Part shown: positions 28,929 through 37,251 of the stretch, in pieces
Layout of the letters: every line of letters starts with the position of its first letter
How positions within the stretch are numbered: the stretch's first letter is position 1
Origin: Tenacibaculum ovolyticum DSM 18103
Lineage (GTDB): Bacteria > Bacteroidota > Bacteroidia > Flavobacteriales > Flavobacteriaceae
Direction of reading: 5' to 3'
Assembly: GCF_000430545.1 (NCBI RefSeq)
Contig: NZ_KE387163.1
Location: forward strand, 340,439-404,438
Length of the DNA stretch: 64,000 bases
The notes under the pieces: model-generated
Told to the model about the DNA's origin: nothing
Database searches by the model: none
Seen by the model: the letters and a program-made list of their open reading frames with translations, nothing else
Position numbers and translations under genes: made by a program

Positions 28929-29956
28929 ATTCATCAAAAAGATACACCAAACACTTTATTTTATTATCAATTTTATTGATTACTTTCTTATTGCTAAACA
29001 TTAGTTTAGGATCAGTAGCAATTCCTATTAAAGATATTTTAAATTCGTTAACAGGTGGTATTGCTTCAAAAGATAGTTGGAAAATTATAATTATAGATTA
29101 TCGTTTACCTAAAGCTATCACTGCCATTATGGTTGGTTCTGGCTTATCTATTTGCGGGCTTCTTATGCAAACATTGTTTAGAAATCCTTTAGCGGGTCCT
29201 TTTGTTCTTGGTATCTCTTCTGGAGCTAGCTTAGGTGTTTCTTTACTTATTTTAGGCTCTGGATTATTTGGAGGTATTATCTCTGCTTTTTCTTTTTATA
29301 ACTGGGCATTACCAATTGCTGCTAGTTTAGGATCTTTTTTGGTGTTATCTGCTGTAATTATAGCTGCTAATAGGGTTCGGAATACCATGTCTATTTTAAT
29401 TATTGGATTAATGTTTGGGTCATTAACTTCTGCAATAATAAGTGTATTGTCCTATTTTAGTGAAGCTGAACAAATTCAACAATATCAATTTTGGAGCTTT
29501 GGTAGTTTAGGCGACTTAACAGGTAAAAAGCTTATCGTTTTTGGTATTATTTACAGTATTAGTTTACTTGGAACTTTTAGCATAATTAAACCACTGAATA
29601 GTTTTTTACTAGGCGAAAGTTATGCAAAAAGCTTAGGTATAAACATTAAAAAAAGTAGGAATATTATTTTAATAATTACCAGTTTACTCACAGGGGTAAT
29701 TACTGCTTTTTCTGGCCCAATAGCTTTTATTGGTTTAGCTGTACCACATATTGCTAAAATAATTTTTTCAACATCTAATCATAAAACATTATTACCTGCA
29801 GTTGCACTAATTGGTGCCATTGTTTTATTAATTTGCGATTCGATTGCTCAATTGCCAACAAGTGAATATACTTTACCTATTAATGCCATAACATCGTTAT
29901 TCGGAGCTCCTCTTGTAATTTGGTTATTAATTCGTAAAAAGAAAATATATGTATAG
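28925..29956 (+). CDS. FecCD/BtuC-family ABC transporter permease
   Basis: A 343-residue inner-membrane protein with about nine or ten hydrophobic helices. The family core is visible in [40 protein letters not shown] and [16 protein letters not shown]. It serves import of iron-siderophore, haem or cobalamin. The only plausible start is TTG at 28925, overlapping the rdgB stop as TTGA. It pairs with the next gene; no periplasmic binding protein is nearby. Confidence 0.92.
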   Translation: MNSSKRYTKHFILLSILLITFLLLNISLGSVAIPIKDILNSLTGGIASKDSWKIIIIDYRLPKAITAIMVGSGLSICGLLMQTLFRNPLAGPFVLGISSGASLGVSLLILGSGLFGGIISAFSFYNWALPIAASLGSFLVLSAVIIAANRVRNTMSILIIGLMFGSLTSAIISVLSYFSEAEQIQQYQFWSFGSLGDLTGKKLIVFGIIYSISLLGTFSIIKPLNSFLLGESYAKSLGINIKKSRNIILIITSLLTGVITAFSGPIAFIGLAVPHIAKIIFSTSNHKTLLPAVALIGAIVLLICDSIAQLPTSEYTLPINAITSLFGAPLVIWLLIRKKKIYV

Positions 29957-29958
29957 AT

Positions 29959-30756
29959 TTGACTGATTCTAAAAAAAATATCGTTCTTAAAACTGATAAT
30001 CTATCAATAGGATATCAAACAAAAAAGCAACAAACAATAATTGCCTCAAACATCAATTTATCTGTTGAAAAAGGAAATTTTGTTGCTCTTTTAGGTAAAA
30101 ACGGAATAGGAAAATCAACTTTATTGCGCACCTTATCTAAGGTTCAAGAGCCATTGAGTGGAACTATAGAAATTAATCAAAAAAATAGTGCAAATTATTC
30201 GTATCAAGAATTAGCAACCAAGTTAAGTTTAGTTTTAACCGAACGCATACCACAAAGTCAATTAACAGTTTTCGAGTTAATTGCTTTAGGAAGGCAACCA
30301 TATACAAATTGGATAGATCAATTATCAACAAAAGATCTTAAAAAAATTCTTTGGGCAATTGAAGAAACAGCAATTAGTCATTTAAAAGATAAAAGATTTT
30401 ATGAATTAAGTGACGGACAGCTTCAACGAGTTCTTATTGCTCGTGCTTTAGCACAAGATACTGAAATTATTATTTTAGATGAACCTACTGCGCATTTAGA
30501 CATTCACCATACCTTTAAAGTATTCTCTTTATTAAAGAAACTAGTTAAAAATACGGGGAAAACTATTATCATTTCAACCCATGAGGTAAACCTTGCAATT
30601 CAGCTTGCTGATGAGTTTATTCTACTTTCTGAAAAACAGATATATAGTGGAACTTCAAAAGAATTAATCAATAATAATGCATTTGAGCAGTTATTTCCTA
30701 AAGAACTCATAAGTTTTAACAAAACATTAGAACAATTCGTTATAAAGAAAAATTAA
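29959..30756 (+). CDS. ABC transporter ATP-binding protein (FepC/BtuD-type)
   Basis: A 265-residue ATPase: Walker A GKNGIGKST, signature LSDGQLQRVLIARAL, Walker B IIILDEPTAHLD, and the switch histidine in STHEVN. It powers the preceding FecCD permease. The start is probably TTG at 29959, two bases after the permease stop; this is the second TTG start in a row, suggesting tight coupled translation. Confidence 0.92.
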   Translation: MTDSKKNIVLKTDNLSIGYQTKKQQTIIASNINLSVEKGNFVALLGKNGIGKSTLLRTLSKVQEPLSGTIEINQKNSANYSYQELATKLSLVLTERIPQSQLTVFELIALGRQPYTNWIDQLSTKDLKKILWAIEETAISHLKDKRFYELSDGQLQRVLIARALAQDTEIIILDEPTAHLDIHHTFKVFSLLKKLVKNTGKTIIISTHEVNLAIQLADEFILLSEKQIYSGTSKELINNNAFEQLFPKELISFNKTLEQFVIKKN

Positions 30757-30823
30757 ATTTGAACCCTTGTAACAATTTGTTATTTTTAAGAATTAAATAA
30801 AACCTAATTTCAATTAAATATCG

Positions 30824-31870
30824 ATGAAAAAATTACTTTATATAGCAAGTGCCGTAGTACTTGCAGCTTGTGGAGTTAGTAAAGATACTACTACAAGTAT
30901 TAATAATGATTCTAATGTAGATTATGCTGCTAAATTTGCAAAAACGATTACAGCTAAAGATTTAGGTAAACATTTATTTATATATGCCTCAGATGAATTT
31001 GAAGGTCGTGATACAGGTGAACCTGGTCAGAAGAAAGCGGTTAATTATTTAAAAGATTTTTATATAGATCAAGGGATTAAATCACCTTTAGGTGGTACTA
31101 AATATTTTCAAGAAGTACCTTCAGCTTATTTAAGTAACAACCGTAGAGGAATGACTTTAAAAGATTCTGAAAACGTAGTTGCTTTTATTAAGGGAACAGA
31201 AAAACCAGATGAAATTGTGGTAATTTCTGCCCATTTAGATCATGAAGGTGTTAAAAACGGGGAAATTTATAATGGTGCTGATGATGATGGTTCTGGTACT
31301 GTAGCTATTTTAGAAATTGCTGAAGCTTTTAAAAAAGCCGCAGATGCTGGTAAAGGCCCTAAACGTTCTTTACTTTTTTTACATGTAACTGGTGAAGAAA
31401 AAGGATTATTAGGTTCTAAATATTATACAGAAAATCCAATTTTTCCGTTAGCAAATACTGTTACTGATTTAAATATTGATATGATCGGTAGAGTTGATGA
31501 GCGTCATAAAGGAAAACCTAATTACATCTATTTAATCGGAGCTGATAAGTTGAGTACTGAGCTACACAATATATCTGAAGCTATGAATAAAAAATACACA
31601 AATGTTAACCTAGATTATAAGTATAATGACGAGAACGATCCTAATCGTTTTTATTATCGTTCAGATCACTATAACTTTGCAAAGCATAACATACCTGTTA
31701 TATTCTATTTTAACGGAACACATGCTGACTATCACCAACCTACTGATACACCTGATAAAATTAATTATAAATTATTAGAAAACAGAACTCGTTTAGTTTT
31801 TCATACTGCTTGGGAAGTAGCTAATCGTAAAAATCGCTTGATTGTTGATAAAGTTGCAACTGAAAAATAA
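30824..31870 (+). CDS. M28-family metallopeptidase, lipoprotein
   Basis: A 348-residue predicted lipoprotein (lipobox LAAC, C16). Zinc ligands of an M28 aminopeptidase are visible: H in ISAHLDHEG, the bridging D in NGADDDGSGT, E-E in VTGEEKGLLGS, D in NIDMIGRVD and H in THADYHQPTDT. It probably removes N-terminal residues from peptides in the periplasm. Confidence 0.93.
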   Translation: MKKLLYIASAVVLAACGVSKDTTTSINNDSNVDYAAKFAKTITAKDLGKHLFIYASDEFEGRDTGEPGQKKAVNYLKDFYIDQGIKSPLGGTKYFQEVPSAYLSNNRRGMTLKDSENVVAFIKGTEKPDEIVVISAHLDHEGVKNGEIYNGADDDGSGTVAILEIAEAFKKAADAGKGPKRSLLFLHVTGEEKGLLGSKYYTENPIFPLANTVTDLNIDMIGRVDERHKGKPNYIYLIGADKLSTELHNISEAMNKKYTNVNLDYKYNDENDPNRFYYRSDHYNFAKHNIPVIFYFNGTHADYHQPTDTPDKINYKLLENRTRLVFHTAWEVANRKNRLIVDKVATEK

Positions 31871-31882
31871 ATAACTATAAAT

Positions 31883-31920
31883 AAAACAAAAGACTCGCCA
31901 ATTGGCGAGTCTTTTGTTTT
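31883..31920 (+). terminator. Rho-independent terminator
   Basis: A perfect 19+19 inverted repeat with core GACTCGCCAATTGGCGAGTC and T-rich end, 12 bases after the M28 gene. Confidence 0.9.
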
Positions 31921-32045
31921 ATTTATAAATTTTGTACTGAAATAACCTTTTACGAATATCGTTTATTAAACAGTAAGCCTTTATTTATTAATATTAAAAT
32001 CACTCATTATTCACAAGGCTCATAGCAGAAAATTATTTCAATAAA

Positions 32046-32069
32046 AAACCACAACTTCCGTTATGGTTT
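32046..32069 (-). terminator. Hairpin of the recurring CCACAA/TTGTGG type
   Basis: AAACCACAA and TTATGGTTT pair with one mismatch, and the leftward transcript runs into a U-tract. It lies about 80 bases past the 147-aa gene and is the leftmost member of a hairpin family repeated through this region. Confidence 0.6.
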
Positions 32070-32150
32070 ATTTTTTTTATGCTAATTAATTTTTGCTATC
32101 AGTAATATTTTTAGGTTATCAAAAATTACAATACTACTAATAATTGGCTA

Positions 32151-32594
32151 CTATTCTTCCTCATCATCTTTACCAAAAAAACGATCATAAAGACCGTACA
32201 GTACAAACAAAGCCAAAACACCTAAAAGTCCTTTACCTACGAATTTGTCAAAAAATGAAACTTCTCCTTTTTTCGGAATCTGAACTCCTGTTATTTCTTC
32301 TATTCTTTTTAAATCCTCAGCACTCAATTTTAAAAAAGTACTTTCATCTCCTTTTATAAAACCTACTATTTCAGGCTCTGTATTACTATAAGACAGCCAC
32401 AATAAATGACTTTTAGTATATTTACTTCCAATATCAAAATATCTCCCATCTTTTAACTTAAAATCTTCTGTATCTGGTAAATCTTGTATTTTTATAATTT
32501 TTTCTTCTGTTCCATAAGGAACTGGTATTCTAGCTTTTGAGAACACACTTAGTGAACTTAATGAACATATTAAAAGTAAGGTAGTAATTTTCAT
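32151..32594 (-). CDS. Exported small membrane-anchored protein of unknown function
   Basis: A 147-residue protein with a signal peptide (about 1-19, ending VFSK), a soluble stretch, one hydrophobic helix (GLLGVLALFVLYGLY, about 121-136) and an acidic tail DDEEE. I do not recognise it. The segment GRYFDIGSKYTKSHLLWL may be the conserved core. It has its own downstream hairpin and is likely monocistronic. Confidence 0.65.
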   Translation of the reverse strand: MKITTLLLICSLSSLSVFSKARIPVPYGTEEKIIKIQDLPDTEDFKLKDGRYFDIGSKYTKSHLLWLSYSNTEPEIVGFIKGDESTFLKLSAEDLKRIEEITGVQIPKKGEVSFFDKFVGKGLLGVLALFVLYGLYDRFFGKDDEEE

Positions 32595-32804
32595 ATCTTT
32601 TCTTTTTTATTGGTTATTTTTCTTTTTATTTCATCAACTTAATGAGCTACGGTAGAATTATAAATTCTACTTAAAAATTTCTTTTCTTATATTTTTATTT
32701 ACCTTTTCACTAGAAGAAATTCTATCAGAATTTACAATTTTTTAGTATAATCTATTTTTACTTATAATAAACTAATACTAATTTGAGTAAAAAAATATTT
32801 AGCT

Positions 32805-32829
32805 AAAACATAAATTTTATTATGGTTTT
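32805..32829 (-). terminator. Hairpin of the recurring family
   Basis: AAAACATAA and TTATGGTTTT form an imperfect stem with one bulge, 7 bases after the stop of the 116-aa gene. It is a decayed relative of the CCACAA hairpins. Confidence 0.5.
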
Positions 32830-32836
32830 ATTTATT

Positions 32837-33187
32837 CTATTGAAAAACAACTTTTTTAAAGTGTTTTATATAATAAGCTTCTATTCTATTTGCTATTTTT
32901 TCACGTTGCTTTTTACTTGTTTTTTTACCTGTATCCCATCTTTTTGGTAAACATTCAGTAAAAATATCTTTATTCATTAAATGATGTAACTCTAACTTTG
33001 CTACTAAAGCTCTATCCTTTTTTTTGTCATAGTAAAATAAAAAAGAACCATCAAGTATCGGTTTTATACGATATTCTTTTTCTAGATTTTCTTCTACTGT
33101 ATCATCTACAGAGCTATCCGATTTTAACGAAGCTAATCGCTCTTTTTTCTTTAACTTTATCTGTTCTTCTATTAAATTGAAATCCAT
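32837..33187 (-). CDS. Small cytoplasmic protein of unknown function
   Basis: A 116-residue charged protein with no signal peptide. The middle part (RIKPILDGSFLFYYDKKKDRALVAKLELHHL) looks like a folded beta sheet, and PKRWDTGKKTSK precedes a C-terminal helix. No family is recognised. Position at the end of the effector island suggests accessory origin, but an immunity role is only a guess. Confidence 0.6.
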   Translation of the reverse strand: MDFNLIEEQIKLKKKERLASLKSDSSVDDTVEENLEKEYRIKPILDGSFLFYYDKKKDRALVAKLELHHLMNKDIFTECLPKRWDTGKKTSKKQREKIANRIEAYYIKHFKKVVFQ

Positions 33188-33556
33188 ATACTAATTGTTA
33201 CTTTTCTTAATCATTTTTTTTATTTTATAATATTAATAAAAAAACATAACTTTTACATTATACTTCTTACCTTTTATTAATACTCTGCATATTTACTATC
33301 AATACTAGTTATAAAATAGCCATAATAAAAATATAAAAACTAGGTTATCCATTTCCTAGTTTAATAGGATACTAAGAAATGTACTCATTAGTATCAGAGG
33401 TATACTATTTAAAGGTCCTGATTATTATGTTTTTAAATAATTTTTAACCTTCCTACTTATAAAATCATATTCTAAATGTTTTCTTCACTAATTTATATAT
33501 TAAAAAGAATCTTATTTTTATCGAGAAACTACTATATTTTATTATAGTTACAAAGG
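33188..33556. other. Intergenic region, 369 bases, with a hairpin relic
   Basis: No gene-like frame seen. ACATAACTTTTACATTATAC around 33244-33263 is a degraded copy of the hairpin at 34094-34120, whose stem has lost its G-C pairs. The rest is AT-rich. Confidence 0.45.
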
Positions 33557-33970
33557 TTATTTAAAGAAGTCTGATAAACATCCTTCTTCTATTTTTAATC
33601 TACCATTTGGAATTTTATTTTTTTGATATTCATTCCATAATGAAATTAACCATCCATTATTATAGCCAACATCAATTGCGTCTGACAACAATCCTAAATC
33701 GTCTGAAATATAGGCTGCTAAATCTGAATTTTCGGTTTCATCAATTATAAGTTTAAATGCCTTTTCTCTTATCTCTTCCGAAAATGTACTTACTCCTTTC
33801 TTTGCTGTTAGAACTTCTATTTCATTGTAAATACTCATCCAAACATCTGAAAAGTATTCCTCATCTCTTTCTTCAAAAACATCGTTAAAACTATCTTCAT
33901 AATAATTGTTTAGTAACGTTTTTAGTCTACTATTTATAAACTTATTTAAAACTTCTTCTTTATTATTCAT
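33557..33970 (-). CDS. Small acidic protein of unknown function, candidate immunity protein
   Basis: I take the ATG at 33970 (MNNKEEVLNKF, 137 residues); the frame stays open further upstream, but that part is the relic of another gene. The protein is acidic (EERDEEYFSDVW), helical and cytoplasmic, typical of toxin-immunity proteins. No family is recognised. It sits among orphan rhs pieces and immunity-like genes. Confidence 0.6.
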   Translation of the reverse strand: MNNKEEVLNKFINSRLKTLLNNYYEDSFNDVFEERDEEYFSDVWMSIYNEIEVLTAKKGVSTFSEEIREKAFKLIIDETENSDLAAYISDDLGLLSDAIDVGYNNGWLISLWNEYQKNKIPNGRLKIEEGCLSDFFK

Positions 33971-33995
33971 AAATTTTATTTTCAATTTAATAATT

Positions 33996-34084
33996 GATTT
34001 TTGGAACAAAAACAAATCAACTTCTTCAAATAATAAATCGTCTTATAACATATGATATAAAATGATTATCTCCTTTACAAACAT
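33996..34084 (-). repeat. Mosaic scar: relic of a SUKH gene joined to a scrap of rhs core
   Basis: Positions 33996-34045 match 41525-41575 in the C-terminal part of a SUKH-type gene at almost every base, translating DDLLFEEVDLF against DDLLFEEADLF. Positions 34055-34084 match the rhs core near 43168-43198 with about one difference (ATGATTATCTCCTTTAC shared). The two pieces are joined by a few bases, as expected after recombination between cassettes. Confidence 0.7.
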
Positions 34085-34147
34085 ATCAAACAAAAAAACA
34101 CAACTTTTACATTGTGATTCTTCTCTTATATTATTATTTATGTTTAC

Positions 34148-34552
34148 CTATATAGTGCGAAAATCTTGGATACCTGCTAATTCAGCTGCCTTTTTATTAA
34201 GAAAACTAAAAGAGGCAGTATCAAACCCAGCTATTACTTCTAATTCATCTTTAGCATAGTATATCTTTAAGAAACCAGATTTTGCTTTACTTTCTCGATA
34301 CGCTGCTAAATCGGGATACTCTTTAAAATAAGAGTCTTCTAAACTATTTAAAGTATAAGATTCTACGATATCATCGCCTGTTTGTTTTACCCCAATAGTG
34401 CTATTAAAATAAAATACATTTTCTAAAATTATTCTAGCTTCTAATATTGTTGTCTCTAAATCAAATAGTAACTCGATACTATTCTCCTGTTTAGAGATAC
34501 CTATTAATCTTTTTCCTGTTAGACTTTCTGTAAAGGATTCTACTATTTGCAT
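34148..34552 (-). CDS. Small protein of unknown function, candidate immunity protein
   Basis: A 134-residue cytoplasmic protein without recognised family. It begins with predicted beta strands (GKRLIGISKQENSIELLFDLE) and ends with a helical part. It follows a SUKH gene in the same direction and has a decayed hairpin (34094-34120) downstream. A cassette immunity gene is the likeliest reading, from position only. Confidence 0.6.
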   Translation of the reverse strand: MQIVESFTESLTGKRLIGISKQENSIELLFDLETTILEARIILENVFYFNSTIGVKQTGDDIVESYTLNSLEDSYFKEYPDLAAYRESKAKSGFLKIYYAKDELEVIAGFDTASFSFLNKKAAELAGIQDFRTI

Positions 34553-34581
34553 AACTTAGTTTTTTTTAATTCATTATTTTA

Positions 34582-34611
34582 AAAAACCATAAATTTTAAA
34601 TTGTGGTTTTT
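34582..34611 (-). terminator. Hairpin of the recurring CCACAA/TTGTGG family
   Basis: AAAAACCATAA at 34582-34592 and TTGTGGTTTTT at 34601-34611 pair with one mismatch over 11 bp. It lies between two immunity-like genes and can stop leftward transcription from the SUKH gene. Confidence 0.65.
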
Positions 34612-34653
34612 CGTTTTTTGTATCTGTTAAACCTTCTCACACTTGGCACAAGC

Positions 34654-34677
34654 ATGATGCTTGCGCTAGCCCGGGCT
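34654..34677. repeat. GC-rich palindromic repeat, copy 1
   Basis: ATGATGCTTGCG followed by CTAGCCCGGGCT; 22 of 24 bases recur at 35853-35876. CAAGCAT-G-ATGCTTG overlaps its left end as a hairpin. The GC content stands out sharply from the flanks. A REP-like mobile element or recombination site is possible. Confidence 0.6.
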
Positions 34678-34684
34678 TAAAAGT

Positions 34685-35032
34685 TTAACCTTTTCTAGTT
34701 AATAATTCATTTATATCTTTTGACTCATTTTCCATATCTAATGAACCTAAAGCTCCTAAATCATTTGAAAAAATCTGTTCCGAATTATCTTTTTTTATAA
34801 AAAATGCTAAATCTCCGTCTTGTCCAATCAAAAAATAATCTGGTTCGTATTCTGGAACTTCATAAGTTTCATTTCTTTCAATCAAATCATTAATACTATA
34901 AAGGTAAATTCCTAAATTATTTACCTCATAGACTTGATTTGGCTCTAACTTAAGTAAAAATTCTCTATATAATTGAGGGAAAGAGTAATTTAAAGTTTCC
35001 TCTATTTGTTTTATTTCTATTTCTGTACTCAT
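34685..35032 (-). CDS. SUKH (SMI1/KNR4)-family immunity-like protein
   Basis: A 115-residue protein with the SUKH layout: short helix (EIKQIEETLNYSFPQLYREFLLK), then DYFLIGQDGDLAFFIKKDN and LGALGSLD near the C-terminus. SUKH proteins commonly neutralise nuclease and other polymorphic toxins. Just upstream is a 37-codon relic of a toxin C-terminus, its probable former partner. Confidence 0.82.
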   Translation of the reverse strand: MSTEIEIKQIEETLNYSFPQLYREFLLKLEPNQVYEVNNLGIYLYSINDLIERNETYEVPEYEPDYFLIGQDGDLAFFIKKDNSEQIFSNDLGALGSLDMENESKDINELLTRKG

Positions 35033-35038
35033 AATATT

Positions 35039-35152
35039 TTAAATATTGAAAAATGGATTATTCAAATTTTGATCTCTTAAACTATCAAAGAATTTATATG
35101 AATCTTTAAGAGCTTTTTGAGCTTGTGCTTTAGGTGTTCCAGCATCGATCAT
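35039..35152 (-). pseudogene. C-terminal relic of a toxin tip
   Basis: An open frame of 37 codons from the ATG at 35152 to TAA, reading MIDAGTPKAQAQ...FDSLRDQNLNNPFFNI, with protein-like composition. It stops 6 bases before the SUKH start, the usual toxin-then-immunity spacing. The upstream part is absent. I infer the remnant of an rhs tip. Confidence 0.5.
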
Positions 35153-35281
35153 TTCCTTCTAACTAATATTAAAACTCTTCTTTTAAAGAAGTATTCCATA
35201 CCTTCAACTTAACCCACGTTTAATGGCCCTGATCTATCCTAATAACCATTTTTAAAATCTGTTATTTAATGTATTGATTAC

Positions 35282-35647
35282 TCATCTTTTTTTTTGAGAA
35301 GAATATGAGCTGCTATTTTTAGTTTCAGAAAAATACAAATATACTTTTTGATAAATGTCTTCTTTACATTTTATTACTAATATAGTTTTGTTATGATTAT
35401 CAGAATTTGCAATCACTAATTTTCCATTCGAATACCTTAATTCTGCTTTAGATAAATCTAATGTTCCTTTTCCTATTTTTAATCCACAAGAAATTGTATA
35501 AACAATATTACTATTTGTAATACTTATATTTCCACATTTATTAGCTTTAAAAAAAACATTTAAACTAAGATGAGTATCACATAGTTCAAAAGATTCTACG
35601 TGAAGTTCAATAAAAAGTGATGTTAATAACATAATATTTTTTTTCAA
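35282..35647 (-). CDS. Small protein of unknown function after an rhs core scrap
   Basis: A 121-residue frame that starts where the truncated rhs frame ends (the start and that stop overlap by a few bases). The N-terminus is mildly hydrophobic, the middle beta-rich (ANKCGNISITNSNIVYTISCGLKIG), the tail serine- and lysine-rich. An ATG at codon 6 (35632) is an alternative start. No family is recognised; candidate orphan immunity gene. Confidence 0.5.
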   Translation of the reverse strand: MKKNIMLLTSLFIELHVESFELCDTHLSLNVFFKANKCGNISITNSNIVYTISCGLKIGKGTLDLSKAELRYSNGKLVIANSDNHNKTILVIKCKEDIYQKVYLYFSETKNSSSYSSQKKR

Positions 35648-35793
35648 AATGATTTTATTTTATTTGATAAGAAATTTGGTATCAACCATTTACACCTAGG
35701 CTTTTTTATTTTTTTAACCTCAGTTGCATAAAAATTAGGTTCTCCACTTCCTAACCCAATCGGGTCTTGAGAAATATAACCACCTGTTTCAGG
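35644..35793 (-). pseudogene. Truncated rhs core scrap
   Basis: The leftward frame reads PETGGYISQDPIGLGSGEPNFYA, the hyperconserved end of the rhs core, then runs on into unrelated KKIKKPRCKWLIPNFLSN and a stop at 35644-35646. About 70 bases match the intact gene near 43051-43110. There is no start codon, and the tip is lost or replaced. Confidence 0.75.
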
Positions 35794-35827
35794 TTTTTTA
35801 TCTTTATTACTTCTTATCTTGATGGCA

Positions 35828-35876
35828 CGGAATACAATTCCGCGCTATCGAGATGATGCTTGCGTTAGCCGGGGCT
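35828..35876. repeat. GC-rich palindromic repeat, copy 2, with adjoining inverted repeat
   Basis: 35853-35876 is the second copy of the 24-base repeat at 34654-34677 (two differences). Next to it, CGGAAT-aca-ATTCCG at 35828-35842 forms a short hairpin inside GGCACGGAATACAATTCCGC. The pattern resembles REP-type elements mobilised by RAYT transposases in Bacteroidota; no such transposase gene is in this window. Confidence 0.55.
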
Positions 35877-36195
35877 ATTCCCATCTACGAATAGCTGTAT
35901 TATCGTAAAAATAATTTAATTGTTTTTCATCAATATAGCCATTATCATGTAAGTTATTAATTATATTATCTGCTATTTCTTGATCTTCTGTACATCCTGT
36001 AGATTTTGCTAAAACTAACAACGCTCTATTTATTACATCACTATTTAAATTATTAATTTTGATAATTAAGTGCTTTATTTTTTCTTTGATAAGCTTATTT
36101 GTTTTATAATCATCATTACCTTCTTCAAAAGAATTTTCATAATAATTCTGAATCTCTTTTTCTATTGTTTCAATTTTTCTAAAATAATCTTCCAT
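35875..36195 (-). CDS. Candidate immunity protein for the ART-like orphan toxin
   Basis: A 106-residue acidic, helical cytoplasmic protein starting directly after the toxin tip (no gap). No family is recognised. Adjacent position, acidic charge and size match polymorphic-toxin immunity proteins. Its end overlaps the GC-rich repeat by two bases. Confidence 0.65.
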   Translation of the reverse strand: MEDYFRKIETIEKEIQNYYENSFEEGNDDYKTNKLIKEKIKHLIIKINNLNSDVINRALLVLAKSTGCTEDQEIADNIINNLHDNGYIDEKQLNYFYDNTAIRRWE

Positions 36196-36660
36196 CTATT
36201 TACAAATTTTATAAGCTCCTTTTGGTATAGCTCCTTCAACTAATACTTCTGCATCCTTAGTAGCATATCTTAATGCAGGCATTTTTAACTTTTTACCTGT
36301 TTGAGGGTCAACTCCTCCAGACATATCAAAAACTTTTGATGAGCTTAATTTATCTGTATCTATAGCAATTATGGTACTAGGATTTACCTTACCTCTTTTA
36401 GGGTTTGGTTTTGCATAAAATTTAGCTGTCCCTTTTTTCTTGGTAGTAGATATGTATTTAGTTTGTAGACTTCCATCATCTATATGCTGCTGTATAGTAT
36501 GTGTTGAACTAAGATTTTTAGGTTGAATAGCTTCACCTGCCAAAGCACTAGCCTCTTGACCACCATTTAATGCCCTAAAAATAATTATTAACCCAAACGG
36601 ATCTACTTGAAAATTACTATCATATACATAAGCATAGAAGTTTGGGTTGTTTCCAGCCAA
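36196..36660 (-). CDS. Orphan Rhs tip with ADP-ribosyltransferase-like toxin domain
   Basis: The frame continues without stop from the rhs core and has no ATG; the first possible start is TTG at 36660. After the core end (NFYAYVYDSNFQVDPFGL) comes a toxin-like domain of about 125 residues. It carries FRAL, YISTT and EVLVEGAIP in that order, matching the R / S-T / E pattern of R-S-E ADP-ribosyltransferases such as the heat-labile enterotoxin A chain. The ART call is inference from three motifs. Without a start it is probably silent until recombined onto an intact rhs gene. Confidence 0.65.
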   Translation of the reverse strand: MAGNNPNFYAYVYDSNFQVDPFGLIIIFRALNGGQEASALAGEAIQPKNLSSTHTIQQHIDDGSLQTKYISTTKKKGTAKFYAKPNPKRGKVNPSTIIAIDTDKLSSSKVFDMSGGVDPQTGKKLKMPALRYATKDAEVLVEGAIPKGAYKICK

Positions 36661-37117
36661 CCCAATCGGGTCTTGAGAAATATAACCACCTGTTTCAGGA
36701 TTATAATATCTAAACCTATTATAAGCTAAGCCTGTTTCTTCATCGTAATATTGCCCTTGATATAGGAATGGTATAAAATGATTATCTCCTTTACGAACAT
36801 TACCATAAATATCTAGCTCTCGCTCCCAAACCTTATTTCCTTTTTCATCAAACGATAAAATAGGGGTACCTAATTAATCAGAAATAATACTAAATGTACC
36901 TTCTGATGTAATTTTTGCAGAGGGCACAAATGTACCTTCGTCAAACACCCAAGTAATTAGGTTTGTTGTTGGCTCTTCTTTATCAAAAGACAATCTACCT
37001 ACATCATCGGCAATCGTTTTTGGTCTTTCAAAAATAGCATACGCAAACTCGTGTAAAAGAACGTTTCCGTCGTAAATGTAATGGTTTATTTCTTTTTACC
37101 AATATTTATTTTAGCTG
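36661..37117 (-). pseudogene. Duplicated rhs core segment of orphan cassette 1
   Basis: About 460 bases nearly identical to 43051-43513 of the intact rhs gene. It carries an in-frame stop at 36874-36876 (TAC to TAA in the ISDYLGT segment) and a one-base deletion near 37095 in a T-run. Homology ends at TTTATTTTAGCTG and unrelated DNA follows. It cannot be translated as part of an effector but gives long homology for recombination. Confidence 0.85.
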
Positions 37118-37162
37118 ATACCTGTTCTTTTTTTATTATAAAAAAACAGTTTTATAAAATCC

Positions 37163-37194
37163 ATAAAAACCACAACTCCCATTGTGGTTTTTAT
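37163..37194 (-). terminator. Best copy of the recurring hairpin
   Basis: ATAAAAACCACAA and TTGTGGTTTTTAT form a perfect 13-bp stem with loop CTCCCA, downstream of the 219-aa gene. U-runs flank both sides, so it can act in either direction. Confidence 0.8.
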
Positions 37195-37251
37195 AGATTT
37201 ATTACTTTTATCCGTAATATCTAACTAGTATTAACTGAGCGAAAATAGCAT

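Noticed and set aside
34654..35876. Insertion sequence ends
   Set aside because: The GC-rich repeats do not bound a transposase gene and no target-site duplication is visible.
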